Notes under the pieces: generated by a model
The model's database searches: none
Told to the model about the DNA's origin: nothing
What the model saw: the letters and a program-made list of their open reading frames with translations, nothing else
Shown: positions 24,995 through 36,239 of the stretch, piece by piece
Layout of the letters: each line of letters starts with the position of its first letter
Position numbering within the stretch: position 1 is the stretch's first letter
Assembly (NCBI RefSeq): GCF_034702125.1
Contig: NC_085869.1
Span: 9,666,063-9,730,062 of the forward strand
Reading direction: 5' to 3'
DNA from: Engraulis encrasicolus
Lineage: Eukaryota; Chordata; Actinopteri; Clupeiformes; Engraulidae
Length of the DNA stretch: 64,000 nucleotides
Program-made: the position numbers and the translations under genes

Positions 24995-27060
24995 AACCAT
25001 GGAGGAGGATAGGGAGTATACACTCTATCCGGCCACCTGGCAGTCTCAAAAATGGAACGGGGAACCATTGAGCCATGCAATCACTACCCTTTACTGTAGT
25101 AGGCCTACATACACGTAAAAAAAAAGTCCACCCATTGACCGTATATATAATGGACTCCCAATCATTTTTTTGGTCTTTTTGGGTCCAACCTTCACTCCAC
25201 TTTTGGCTTCACAATGAAATAGAATTTTGCCCTCCATTCTATTTATCTCAATGAGTCCACCAGACGTGATTGCGACAGTGGCCACATGGGTTTCTATGTA
25301 CATGTAAATCTCAATCAGACCATGTCATTTCTTTACAAATCAACAAAACAACAGTGTGCTGCTAAAATTACCCTCAGCTCCACTGGATTGTACCAGAACA
25401 ATGGTGACATTTCCTGGAGTTATGTACAGCTCAATTGACGTAACAGACAACCTTTTAGAATCAGATGACTTTCCAAAATGACATTGAGGCAACTTATTCA
25501 TTATAAATAATAATGTATTGCGTTCATTGGGTTTATCATTATTATCCATAATCCTAATATTAGTATTCTACAGAAGGTTTTTAAGTAGATGTCTTGGCAG
25601 ATAAGTATACCAGCTATATTTGCCCCATGCCACAACCAAACCATCAGAATACATTTTAACACCGACAGACTATTTAGCTGTGTCATCAGTTTGCATGTTT
25701 TGTCAACAGTATACTTTGCAGAGAGGTTGTGCTGAGACGGCCCTTTTCTAAATTCTAGTACTAGCAGCACGAAAAGGGGGATTTGTGACAATGAACTCGT
25801 CCCAAATCGCCCACGGACTTGCCTAACTTTCGTCTGATTTTGAGCGCTGAGAGAATGCGAAATTAACAGTTTTGGTGTCACGTAAATCGCCCGGAAGCGA
25901 ATCAGAGCCGTGGAGAGGTCTCACAGCAGGGTGTTAATGGCCCAACGATTAACATGAAAGGCAATGACAGCCAGCCCGGAACGCGGACTAGCCTTGCTCT
26001 TATTGGACGAAAAAGACACGTGACTCAAAGTAAAAGAGCTGCGCTGTTGGTTAGCATGGTCGGCAGCTACGACCTTCTATTGGTCACGTTGGATTAATTT
26101 ATGCATACCGTAGGCCTATACGGTAGGTCCGTATAATTATGCAAAAATTATTATTACTAATATACCTAGGTTGATTTTACTTTGTGTATTCACATCATTA
26201 TGTTCACATCATTATAGACTGCACTGTGATGGGGCTTCAGCATGCATGATGTGAATTTATTGCTAAAATGAAAATGAATGAAATGAAAATGATTTTTTTA
26301 AATGCTTTTAATATCACACCAAACAATGTACACACACTTAGACAGGAACCGTGCATTTCATAAATATACATAATTTAAAACTACATACATACCCTGCAAA
26401 CAATATACTCTAGGCTATATGCAGTGATGTATAGGCTACAGTAGCCTACTCAGGTCACAAATGTACAACTCAGAAACAAACACGCATCTCTCTCCCAAGC
26501 GGCGTTTCCGATTGTCTCCCACGTCCTAACACTGGCCGTCAGAGCAATGAAGAAATCTTAATACTCAACAATGCGATGCGACACAGAAAAGATGGGCGGC
26601 TCTCCGTGCATAGTGACTAAAAGTTAGCATCAACTTTGAAAAAGGGTCAAGTCACCATCAGAAGAAAACGGCCGTCTTGTAAAACATGTGTTTGAGTGAA
26701 ACGGTAGACGGTAGGGACTTTGCGAGGCTATTTATTTAATGCCTACATATAACGTGACCCAAAATGTCTCTAAGCTGCACGTTGCAATATAGCCAAGTAT
26801 TCGAGAAAACCTGATGCAGCCAGAGTCCAACAACTTCAATGCACCAGAAGTGAATTCGCCTTCTAGTTGGGTGCGTGCGTCACGTGTATTTAATAGAATA
26901 TATGCGCATGTACAATACAGCTACCTTATTACCTGGAATATTTTTGAGGGCTGATATTACAAAAAGCTAGTAGGTAATTTTACTTTTCTTTTCTCTACCT
27001 ACCATTCAACCATGAGTGGTTGGCTCTGTCCACCCACCAGTTTGAACTAAATAACTAAGA
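24995..27060. other. No gene recognised
   Basis: This 2-kb stretch contains moderately GC-rich patches at 25740-26080 and 26500-26700, but I found no splice-flanked open block that I could support and no inverted ends. Confidence 0.4.
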
Positions 27061-27077
27061 TTTTTTTGTATTTTTTT

Positions 27078-27096
27078 TGGGGGGGGGGGGGGGGGA
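27078..27096 (+). repeat. Poly-G run
   Basis: About 18 consecutive G bases preceded by poly-T. Confidence 0.95.
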
Positions 27097-27850
27097 AAGG
27101 GGAAAATAAGTTCAAAAATGTAAATAATAATAATTAAAAAAAAACGGATTTCATAGGCCCCTACGACAGGTTAGGTTTGGGAAGGGCACAATTCATAAAA
27201 CTCAGAAACATACAATGCTTTTCCAAAAAAAGGGTTCTATGTTCCCCGCTGCATCCAAGTAGACTGCTGCCACATTGCTAAGAGCAGGTTGTTATTACAC
27301 CTCTGACAGGTTAGGTTTAAGGATAGTTTTAGTCAGGGCACATACAAAAATGGATTTGAGTAAAAGTTGTCAATTCATAGTAAATATGAAAGTAAGAGGA
27401 AAAATAGTACAGGTACAGCATTTTAGTGCAGACTATACAGGTATGTACAATATTATAAACATTGCTGTTGATTATGTTCTTCAGCCGCCAATCATGCCAG
27501 CAGGGTCTACTGAAGGTCTCTGGTCACTGCTTCCTCGTCATACTGCAACAGGCACTCAGTCTCACTTCTGGGAGCTGTAGAAACAACAAATAAATAAATA
27601 CTTCGTCATGCACCTCATATCGACATAGCAAATATATCAATAAGCAAGACATATTGAGCCCAACAGGGATAATCTTACACTATATCAGTTTTCTGAGGTC
27701 TCTTGTAAGATTTCCCATCACCATCCTGCAGGACACTACCGTCTCCCTGCCAGGATCTGTAGGATGTAAGAAAATAAAATCAAAACATAGCAATGCACAG
27801 CATTGACAACTTATCTATAAAGTAGCACAAGTCATATTGACAATGTAGGA

Positions 27851-28182
27851 CAGGGGTGGGGAACCTATGTCTCTAGGGCCGTTTGCGACCCTTGAGGCTG
27901 TTTTATCCGGCCCCCGATATAATTTTAATGCAATTCCATCTTCACATGAAATATGACATATTTTGTAAAGGAATCTTAGAAAATACATTAGCAATACAAT
28001 TAAGTTATATTCAGGGAACCTGAAGAAGTTGGCGTTTGTTTAAATGTGGCTGCCTTCAATATAGGCCTAAAGTGAAAGGGAAAATCCTGGTTTGTGTTCA
28101 TAGTACGGCCCTTGGAGGACTTTTATGGCCCCTCGGATGAATTTGAAGTGGCCATTCGAATGAGAAAGGTTCCCCAACCCTG
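27851..28182. mobile_element. hAT MITE (caggggtggggaacc family)
   Basis: CAGGGGTGGGGAACCT at the left matches the inverse AGGTTCCCCAACCCTG at the right. The flanks atgtagga and acgtaggc agree at 6 of 8. The interior has gggccg and cctcggatgaatttgaagtg shared with 30790-31164. It sits inside the candidate transcript, between blocks 27756 and 28207. Confidence 0.8.
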
Positions 28183-28206
28183 ACGTAGGCTATAGGTTAA
28201 GCTTAC

Positions 28207-28300
28207 CCTCTTTCACGCTACTGTGCCCATTTCGGGTTGACCTCCACACGCGTCTGTAGCACAGCACACAGGATTGCAGGACACAGCATCCTGCAGGACA
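28207..28300 (-). other. Exon-like block Y, open reading frame
   Basis: The block lies between TTTTTTGCAG and GTAAGC. It is open for 31 codons plus one base in the phase that follows block X, and is Cys-rich at its start (CPAGCCVLQSCVLCYRR). The following block at 27756 continues in phase for 24 codons to a TAG. This is consistent with a short reading frame but has no recognisable homology. Confidence 0.25.
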
Positions 28301-28506
28301 CTGCAAAAAACAAGGGGAACGAATAAATGACCTGTCCAGTTCTATAAAAAAGAAAAGAAATTTGATGCAGTGCCAGAGCTGTGGTAAAAGTAACCTTGGT
28401 TGTATAATCTAGGACTAGGGTGTGTGTGAGTGTGTGGTAAATCCAGTGTTCACATTATTCAGATATGAGAATTAATTCATTAATTTTAACTGATATCACC
28501 ACATAC

Positions 28507-28604
28507 CGATATCAGTGCCATTTCACCCTGCCAAGACACTGGACCTTCTATGATCAGGGCGTCCTCGTCATACTGCAGCAGGCACCCTGTTGTTTCTACA
28601 GCTC
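28507..28604 (-). other. Exon-like block X, open reading frame
   Basis: The block lies between a TCTAG acceptor and a GTATGT donor. After two bases it reads 32 codons without a stop, including GCLLQYDEDALIIEGPVSWQ. Its 5' part and the intron upstream are repeated about 1.03 kb downstream (27524-27760). The function is unknown. Confidence 0.3.
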
Positions 28605-28959
28605 CTAGAAGAGAGACAAATAAATTAAATACTTCGCCATGCATCTCATATTGACATAGCTAATGTATCAATGAGCAAGTCATATTGGTCACAAAGAAGT
28701 TAATCTTACATTCTTTCAGTCTTCTATGGCAAGACTGCTCCTCATAAGAGCTGTTAGGCCTTCAAGTGACTCGTCTTCGCCATATTATGAGACAGCAGCC
28801 TGTGAAAACATGGTAAACAGAATAACCCATTAACCTTGGGTCCTAATATAATACATGGACATAAACTAGCCTACATTATTTAGACAATGTCAGTAGACCT
28901 CCACGTGAAACAATAAGAAAAAGTGACCATGCATAATTTCAATTTCTTGAAGAGGCCAG

Positions 28960-29370
28960 CTACACTTATTTGTGCAACAAGTGCTGTTTTGAGGACCCAT
29001 ACGTTTTAAGGACATGCTGCCTACTGTTGCAAATGCCAGGGTATTTCACATTGATTTCGGGGTGGCGTGCTCTATGCCAGTGTTTCCCAACCTTTTTTTG
29101 TCTTAAGTACCCCCTAAGCCTTTTCTCATACCACAAGTACCCCCTGACTCATGCTTTATATCCCAATGTGACTATGCTCCATACATGTTTTCATTTTTCC
29201 AAGTACCCCCTGCAGGGTGCTCGCGTACCCCTAGTGGTACACGTACCCCTGGTTGGGAAAGACTGCTCTATGCAACACTTATTTGTGCAACAAGTGCTGT
29301 TTTGAGGGCCCATACTTTTTAAGGACAGGTTGCCTACTGTTGCAAATGCCAGGGTATTTCACATTGATTT
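28960..29370 (+). repeat. Direct duplication flanking a hAT MITE
   Basis: acacttatttgtgcaacaag to cagggtatttcacattgatt (28965-29055) recurs at 29275-29366. The hAT MITE at 29078-29265 lies between the copies. Confidence 0.8.
29078..29265. mobile_element. hAT MITE with perfect 8-bp TSD
   Basis: CAGTGTTTCCCAACC and the inverse GGTTGGGAAAGACTG form the ends, and ctctatgc flanks both sides (29070-29077 and 29266-29273). The 188-bp interior repeats agtaccccc. Confidence 0.93.
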
Positions 29371-29818
29371 CCAAACTATTTATTTCCTAACTACAGGGAC
29401 GTTAGTCGATACATAGTAATGACGCTACGACCAAGCTACTAGGGAATGTAATTAAACTAGTCGCTTCGCTACTGCCCAGCACTGAAAACCAACATACCCA
29501 GACGGCACACCAATCTTGCCAACGTCGCCTAGATGCATTTTTGCCGCTGTAAAATACATTGGCAAGACGTCCAAGCGTTAGTTCATCAGCGAAATGCCGG
29601 GCAGACGTGAAAAATGAGCAGTGCCCAGCAACTAGTTGATGAGCTAACGCAATAGCATGCTAACGGTAGCCTTTGTCAATCTTAAGCGCTGGGAGATGGT
29701 CACTCCCATGTAAGATCACTCCCGGACGTGTAGTCCCAGGTGACCCTATCAATCCCAGGCGTTCTATCCCACCCGATTACATTTCTCGTATTATCATACA
29801 CTACCACATACAAGCAAT

Positions 29819-29861
29819 TTAGGGTTAGGTTTAGGATTAAGGTAAGGGTTAGGTTTAGGGT
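29819..29861 (+). repeat. Short degenerate TTAGGG-like tract
   Basis: Variants of ttaggg/ttaggt/ttagga repeat for about 42 bases. It is much too short and impure to be a telomere; it is either interstitial telomere-like sequence or chance. Confidence 0.5.
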
Positions 29862-30575
29862 ACGTAACAAAAAACTAACATCAAAAAGATAACTAGCTCG
29901 GTGGGCTCGATAGTCTGGCTAGTGGGAGCGAACCGACTGGGGATCGAACCGCGCTGGGAGCGACAAACTGGGAATCATCTTTAGGCAGGGGAAAGGCAAT
30001 TGAGAACGAGCAATGTCAAACAACTTACCATCAACAAGTATACTTAACATATTCACCGTTTCACTACTGCATTTTGTCATTACGATGCTCGCAAGTTATC
30101 AGAATTGACTAGCGTACAGCAGCAACAAGAGTAGTCACATTCATTGAGGGGACTTGTGCTACAACTTAGCAATGGCGGATCTGTGTTCAGAGGAGCTATT
30201 CAATCGCTCTTGAGTACTGAAACTTTAAACCACAGTTGAGTAAAATTTACTTACATGTATGTGAAGCCCATTTTCCGTTGGTATGTGAGGAACTTTCCCC
30301 CATGTCGCCAAGAAACTTGTAACAGTGAAACCACACAGACAGCGCGTGGTTCTGTTCAGATAGGTCGGTGTTGTTGACCGCGGTAGATGGCTTCTTTGTG
30401 GCTTGTGTGTGGAATTCGCATTGTGCGAATTAGTTGTACTGCCACCTAAAGGCTTGGTGTAGAACTAATTTAACCAGAGACAGTCTGTTTTGAACTTCCT
30501 TGAACAATCCTTGCTTTAGTTCAGAATAATTTAAAAACCAGAGTGGCCAAGCACATTGATGTTTTTCCTCAAAAG

Positions 30576-30650
30576 CAGGGGTGAGGAACCTTTTTAATTC
30601 AAAGGGTCACTTCAAAATGTAGGCTATGTCCAAGAAAGATCATTCAGATG
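30576..30650 (+). mobile_element. Truncated hAT copy (caggggtgaggaacc)
   Basis: The left end and about 70 bases match the 30790 element; the right end is missing. Confidence 0.55.
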
Positions 30651-30789
30651 TTTCTATTCTGATTTCTATTCGGTTCATTTAAATGTTTATAGCACCGATC
30701 GGATTGTTCGATCAACTTCATTTCTGAGCTTATAGTATCATAATAAAATGTACTGACAGCAGAGCTGTGGCTAGAAGAAAGGTTTAATG

Positions 30790-31164
30790 CAGGGGTGGGG
30801 AACCTTTTTCATTCGAAGGGCCACTTCAAATTCCTACCATGGTCATAAAATCCTCCGGGGGCCGTACTATGAACACAAATCAGGATTTCCCCATGAAATT
30901 TAGGCATATATAGACACCTTTAGGCCTATATAGACATATAGACACCTTTAAAGGTAGACACATTTAAAACAGTCCCCACCTTTTCTAGGTCCCCTGAATA
31001 TAGGCCTAACTTAATTGCATTGGAAATGTAATTTCTAAGATTCCTTTAGGCCTGCAAAATATGTCATAGGCCTATTTCATGTGAAGTTGCAAAACATTAT
31101 AATGATATCAGGGGCCGGATAAAACGGCCTCAAGGGCCCTCGAGACATAGGTTCACTACCCCTG
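30790..31164. mobile_element. hAT MITE with perfect 8-bp TSD
   Basis: CAGGGGTGGGGAACCT pairs with the inverse AGGTTCACTACCCCTG. The sequence gtttaatg flanks both sides (30782-30789 and 31165-31172). An internal block around tttaggcctatatagacata is locally repeated. Confidence 0.93.
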
Positions 31165-31223
31165 GTTTAATGGTTAGTGATTCTGAAAAACACCACTGGG
31201 CAGCGTGAACAAACATACATACA

Positions 31224-31224
<1 letters not shown>

Positions 31225-31314
<90 letters not shown>
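31225..31314 (+). repeat. (AC)n microsatellite
   Basis: 90 bp of CA repeats. Confidence 0.98.
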
Positions 31315-31316
<2 letters not shown>

Positions 31317-31622
31317 TTTAGTAAAAGGCCAAAAAATGCCCTAGGGCCCCCAACAATCCCGTTGCCTAGGGACCCCAAAATCCTAGAAACAGGCCTGCCG
31401 ACCCCCCACTCCCTCCCACCCACCTGACCTCACCCCACCCCACCCCACTTGAAATTGACTGTAGCAGCTCCCGACCTGATCACTGGCATTTACATATTAA
31501 AGGCTCTCCTAAGAAGGGGATGGGAGGGGGGCATGGGGGAGCCGCAAATGCTGTGGCTTGAGGTATGAGGCAGTTTAAGGTGCAAAACTCATCCACATAT
31601 TCCTCTTTTCATGCAGTGAGTG

Positions 31623-31624
<2 letters not shown>

Positions 31625-31710
<86 letters not shown>
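31625..31710 (+). repeat. (AC)n microsatellite
   Basis: 86 bp of CA repeats, directly followed by a copy of the microsatellite-linked repeat. Confidence 0.98.
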
Positions 31711-31711
<1 letters not shown>

Positions 31712-32370
31712 GTTCACCAAGTTAATCTCTTAGCCTTACTAAATCGGTAAGGACTACCATACAAATGTTTGAATTGAACGACACAATCAAAGATTTTCTC
31801 AGTTCGAAATATATATCTGACGCAAACCCAAGTACAAAATCTCAAAGAGGAACTGCTGTAGATCCTTTTCAACTTTGTTTTTCTTACTTAAAAAATCCAC
31901 CAACAGCAAAACATCAAAACCGTTGTCAAAGACACCAAATGGCACAGATATGTTTCTTATGTCTGTAGAAATTGCAGTTTTACCTCATTAACCTCTTCCA
32001 GCCTTGTACAAACTGTAGTTTCTGTGACATTTTTCACCAGCTCGTCTTCTTCTGTTCTGCGCATATGGCTTGCCACATACATGTGAGGAAGTCTGAGGTT
32101 TGAATGCACTTTGAAGCAGTATGCAATGACTGCATGTCTCTATGCTGGCCCATCAGTTGGTCTGAAACTGGCGTTGTGGAGTCAGCAATGTAGGCGATTG
32201 TGTCAATAGTATAAAAAAAAATTCAAAGTTTGTTGCGTTTGCTGGTTGCCATACTGAAGAAGTCTGAGGTTTCAATTCACTTTTAGGTCTAGGCTACATC
32301 ATGCCATTCACGTTCGCGTTGAAGAACCTAGGCAACAATGTAGTGGCTGCAAAGGTTAGGCTACGCAGAC
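31711..32370 (+). repeat. Microsatellite-linked dispersed repeat, copy 2 (partial)
   Basis: It shares ttttcttacttaaaaaatcc, ccaaatggcacagat and tcgtcttcttctgttctgcg with 37960-38160 and 39600-39790. Confidence 0.65.
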
Positions 32371-33215
32371 GGTTCAAATGAGTATTTCTCTATTTCACAT
32401 TTCCTTTAAACTCCCTAAACTTTCTCACCATGTCAAAAGGACAACGAAATGTGGATCAGGCTTGCTCTATCGAGACAAAAATCTTACCCTTCGGCTGAGA
32501 TGTCCTCCGCATATAGGTCCATCACTAGACCAGAAAGTTTTATTTCATGATCCATTGGAAACATATGCTAATATTTATCTTACATAAAGAGATTCGATTT
32601 ATCGTAGCCCACACTGTTGAAATGTTTGCCTACGGATGAAGCGTAGAGAAAAATTCTAGACTATAACCACACAGTAAAAAATATTCCCGTGATGTCACAG
32701 TAAACTACTGTGAAATGAATGCAATTAGTAGCCAGTAATTCCCTGTGGCCATCCTCACAGTTTACTGTGATCTTCTCACAGTAGTTTACTGTGGCCACAC
32801 CACAGTAAGTTACTGTCACCCTACCCACACTACCATGATCCCGCCCCTCCATTCATCACCACAAAAGAGGTAGCTACCATGTTATTGTGGCACCTCCCAT
32901 TCCCCACCATGACTGAGACAACTGTGGCAGGGAACCAGTCCATCACACTGTTCTCTTGTATTGATAGACAAAAACTATCCATACTATCCAACTATCCATA
33001 CTATTCATCATCCAAACTATCCATAATCACAGAGAAATTCAAGTTTCTGCAGTATGTGCAATATTATTACCACTTAATAATTGCTATCTCCTGGATGAGA
33101 GTACATTAACCAGTGTGCATAGAATACTCTAATTGAGCATAATTAGACAATCCTGAAATTTCTTAATCAAGTAAGCAACACACCAAAAAGGGTACCTGCT
33201 ACCACAATACTCACT

Positions 33216-33505
33216 ACCAACTAAATAGCAAGCCAGCCAACAAACCAGTCCACCAGCCAACCAAAAGAGTCAGTTGTCAGCTAGCCAGCCAAAGAGCCGG
33301 CTAACCAACTAACACTCAGTTAGTCAGCCAACTAACCAACAAACAAGTCAGTTGTATGGCTAGCCAGCTAACAAACCAGCCATACAGTCAACCAAAAGAG
33401 TCAGTTAGCCAGCCAACCAGCTGGCCAACAAACAGTCAGTTGGTCGGTCAGTTAGCTCACTAACCAACAAGCCGGACAGAGAGCCAGCGAACCAGTCATT
33501 TAGGC
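33216..33505 (+). repeat. Degenerate ccagccaac minisatellite
   Basis: Variants of agccagccaac, aaccaac and gtcagttag alternate for about 290 bases. The unit is irregular and both a motif and its rough complement occur, so it could form short hairpins. Confidence 0.7.
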
Positions 33506-33989
33506 AAGCAACTCAAGTATTGTGACAGTCTGAGTTTATATAGAGGTGAAAGTTAACCATGTGACCAGAGTAATCAGGCATGTGGCAGCTGCAGGAAGTA
33601 ATTCAATGAACTTGTAACAGTCATATATACTCAAGTGAGGGCAGGTACTAATTGACAGATTGATTGGGCACTACCATTGTTCCTGGTTGATGGTAGGCAA
33701 TGTCAATCATGTCAAGCATTTGACTTTCAATTGTGCAATGGCACTTCACAAGATAGCCTATTTTTTTTTACTAGGTGGCAATATTCTGATTTAAAATTGG
33801 ATGCTGGAGTTTTGGCGTGCACATCCAAGACAAAGGCATTAGCAGGTGCCAACTTAAAAAAGTGTTTGTGTAGCACATTGGTTGCAACTTCATTTATTGG
33901 AAGCAGAACCAGCAACATTTCCAATCATAGACCTTCTTCTAATTAGGCCTGACAATAAGTAATTACACTCCATCATGGCCAGGAGCAAC

Positions 33990-34117
33990 CTAAAGTGACA
34001 TACAGACATGCAACATTGGTTACTGTCCCTAGGGTAATGCCGGGTTAGGAGGGATTAGAACCTGCAACTCTCTGATCTTAAGTCCACCTCCCTAACCATT
34101 AGGCCAAGGCAGCCACA
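33990..34117 (-). mobile_element. tRNA-derived SINE fragment
   Basis: On the minus strand ttggcctaatggttaggg and the ggttctaatccc-type B box give a tRNA-like head; the plus strand then has ggttactgtccctagggtaa. It is the same family as 45119-45331 and 55466-55691. Confidence 0.65.
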
Positions 34118-34167
34118 TAATGCACCCAATCATGGCCTAGATGAAGAAAACACCTGTTATAACCGCA

Positions 34168-34540
34168 CAGTAGTTAACTGTGATATGACGAAAAGTCTCT
34201 CTGGATTTCACAGTAACAAATTATGGCAGAATGTCACAGTATGTTACTGTGAAATGAATGCAATTAGTAGCCAGTAACTCCCTGTGAGTTCACAGTAAGA
34301 TATTGTTACACACTTGAAGTGGGCGAAAGTTCAATGGGAAGGCATGTCAGTTGGGTTGAAGGCTGACGCCTTTACAGTAGTTAACTGTGATATGACGAAT
34401 TCACAGTATGTTACTGTGAAATGAATGCAATTAGTAGCCAGTAACTCCCTGTGAGTTCACAGTAAGATATTGTTACACACTTGAAGTGGGCGAAAGTTCA
34501 ATGGGAAGGCATGTCAGTTGGGTTGAGGGCTGACGCCTTT
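34168..34540 (+). repeat. Tandem duplication, offset 167 bp
   Basis: cacagtatgttactgtgaaa through ggctgacgcctttac (34235-34375) recurs with a 167-bp offset at 34402-34542, differing at about one or two positions. The upstream cagtagttaactgtgatatg is also duplicated, with a deletion in copy two. Confidence 0.9.
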
Positions 34541-34544
34541 ACTC

Positions 34545-34673
34545 AAAGTGATATACAAATATACAACAATGGTTGCTGTCCCTAGGGCAATGTAGGGTTC
34601 GGAGGGATTTGAACCTGCAACCCTCTGAACTTAAGTCCACCTCCCTAACCATTAGGCCAAGACTGCCATATAG
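34545..34673 (-). mobile_element. tRNA-derived SINE fragment
   Basis: It carries the same head and B box as 33990-34117 (ttggcctaatggttaggg on the minus strand), about 90% alike. Confidence 0.65.
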
Positions 34674-34799
34674 TGCAATCTGGGCCTTCAGACAGTTCAT
34701 CGACATTTAGTCATCAACTTCTTGTTTGCTACATGTTTTTTCTCACTTCCTCATGTCAATATGTGCAACCTGAGGGGGAGGGGCTTAGGACATACGTGC

Positions 34800-34970
34800 T
34801 TCAGATCGTGTCCCATCATGCAATGCACTTATGGAGAGCCATTTATCTAGAAGGAATATATTAAGTGTGCTTCAAAATATTACTCCTTGTTATATTCTGT
34901 GTTTATTGTAGGGGTTGTACTATTTAAAGTGGTACACAAGAAAAATGACCATATTCCCACCATCATGAAG
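34800..34970 (+). repeat. Second copy of the 5100-5290 repeat
   Basis: It contains gtcccatcatgcaatgcact, ttgttatattctgtgtttat and gtggtac...aatgaccat in the same order as 5108-5280. Confidence 0.6.
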
Positions 34971-35649
34971 ATGGTCATGTATATCTCCCAATATATATAA
35001 GCTCATTCTTCTATTACTTGACAGAGAGTGGGGATAAAGTAGTCAACTGATGATGGGTGTATACATGTATACCACAAGACATTAAGAATGATATAATTTG
35101 CTGAAAATGTCAATGAAAGGTGTGATTGTAATGAAGAGCCCAACCTGTCTTTGACTGAAGTTGTGCCCCAATGCACTAATAATTTAATAGATGCTCCGCC
35201 CACACAGTAGTTTACTGTGATGTTTCCTAGTTTATCACTTTGTCATGCTGGTTATCCTTGAAGAGCACAGTAAAATACTGTGATGTGCAAGTTAGGTGAG
35301 AAATGGCAAGTGATACAATGATTTCAGACTAATTTGCTGTGTGCCGTGTGACCATCACAGTAGCATAGTGTACCAGAACATCAGAGTAATTAACTGTGAG
35401 ATTTCACAGTAAATTACTCTGAAATCCTTGTAAATTTTTACTGTGCACGCCCTACAGCCTAACATGAACATAGAAATATTAGGTCTCGTTACTGGCTATA
35501 GCCATGCCCAAATCTGTCACGTCTTTTTTGACGTTTCCGACCACCACGCACGCGTCTCATCTTTAGTGAGCGAGCAACACTGTGTGGGCCAACACTATGT
35601 ACTGTCTAAATTAGACCTAGGCTGCCTTATTGCGGGTGTGTTGAAATGG

Positions 35650-35908
35650 CCAGACTAAATGAGTTATAACTATACATCTAGCTTATAATGCCTTATGATA
35701 AAATATATAATAAATAAATAAATAACACCCTTGTATTTATAACCCATAATAAGCTAGATGTATAGTTATAACTGTTGATATAATACATCATGAAGCATTA
35801 TGAGTGTAGCCATAATGCATTGAGACCAATTGTGAGGCGCGTTATAATTCATTAAATACGCTCATAATGCGCTATAGAACGGGCTTTAAGTAAAGAGTTA
35901 CCCATACC
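35650..35908. mobile_element. Foldback MITE
   Basis: agttataactatacatctag (35661) is inverted at about 35750-35770 (ctagatgtatagttataact). The right end, ggctttaagtaaagagttac, resembles the terminus of a widespread fish MITE. The left terminus was not resolved. Confidence 0.5.
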
Positions 35909-36079
35909 CATTTCTTTACAAAATATCAGTGTGCTGGTGAAAGTCCCCACTGTTCCACACTGTTTTGTGGCACTGTTCATTTTGACCCCATTCCTCTTCA
36001 AATAAAGCTGACATCATCAGCAAATCAATCAATGAATCAACTGAAGAAGGGGCTACACATGCACAGGTGCGCGCGTGCG

Positions 36080-36215
36080 CGCGTGCACACACACACACAC
36101 ACACACACGCACACATTTACAATAATAACAAATAACACAATACTAGGGTCTCAATTGTACCAGCTGGCCAAAACACACACACACACACACACACATACAC
36201 ACACACACACACACA
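36080..36215 (+). repeat. Two (AC)n tracts
   Basis: CA repeats at about 36086-36114 and 36173-36214 flank a short unique segment. Confidence 0.9.
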
Positions 36216-36239
36216 CAAACCCAGCTGCATTGTAGAGCA

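Larger units (their letters stand above)
27524..30420 (-). ncRNA. Candidate spliced minus-strand transcript (lncRNA or fast-evolving gene)
   Basis: Several blocks on the minus strand have splice-site signatures. A first exon near 30255-30420 has ATG at 30301-30303, 16 codons and donor ACAT|GTAAGT. Block 28710-28799 follows TTTTCACAG and ends at GTAAGA. Block 28507-28604 follows TCTAG, is open for 32 codons and ends at GTATGT. Block 28207-28300 follows TTTTTTGCAG, is open for 31 codons and ends at GTAAGC. Block 27680-27756 follows CTACAG and runs 24 codons to a stop. A last block starts at 27574. The three middle blocks (28507, 28207, 27680) join in phase, but joining the first exon to 28507 or 28710 gives an early stop. 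The peptides are not recognisable, so a lncRNA is the safer reading. Confidence 0.3.
32669..35450. mobile_element. Composite acagtaa/ttactgt repeat region
   Basis: The left edge has cacacagtaaaaaatatt and the right edge has the inverse-type aaatttttactgtgcac. The ttactgtgaaatgaatgcaa block appears at 32704, 34247 and 34414. Two SINE fragments, a tandem duplication and a minisatellite interrupt it. It may be one large element or several related ones. Confidence 0.45.

Noticed and set aside
33216..33505. CRISPR array
   Set aside because: Repeats are irregular, overlapping and without unique spacers, and the genome is a vertebrate nuclear one.
35480..35620. Conserved regulatory block shared with 36715 and 21030
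   Set aside because: The similarity is explained by membership in the microsatellite-linked repeat family.
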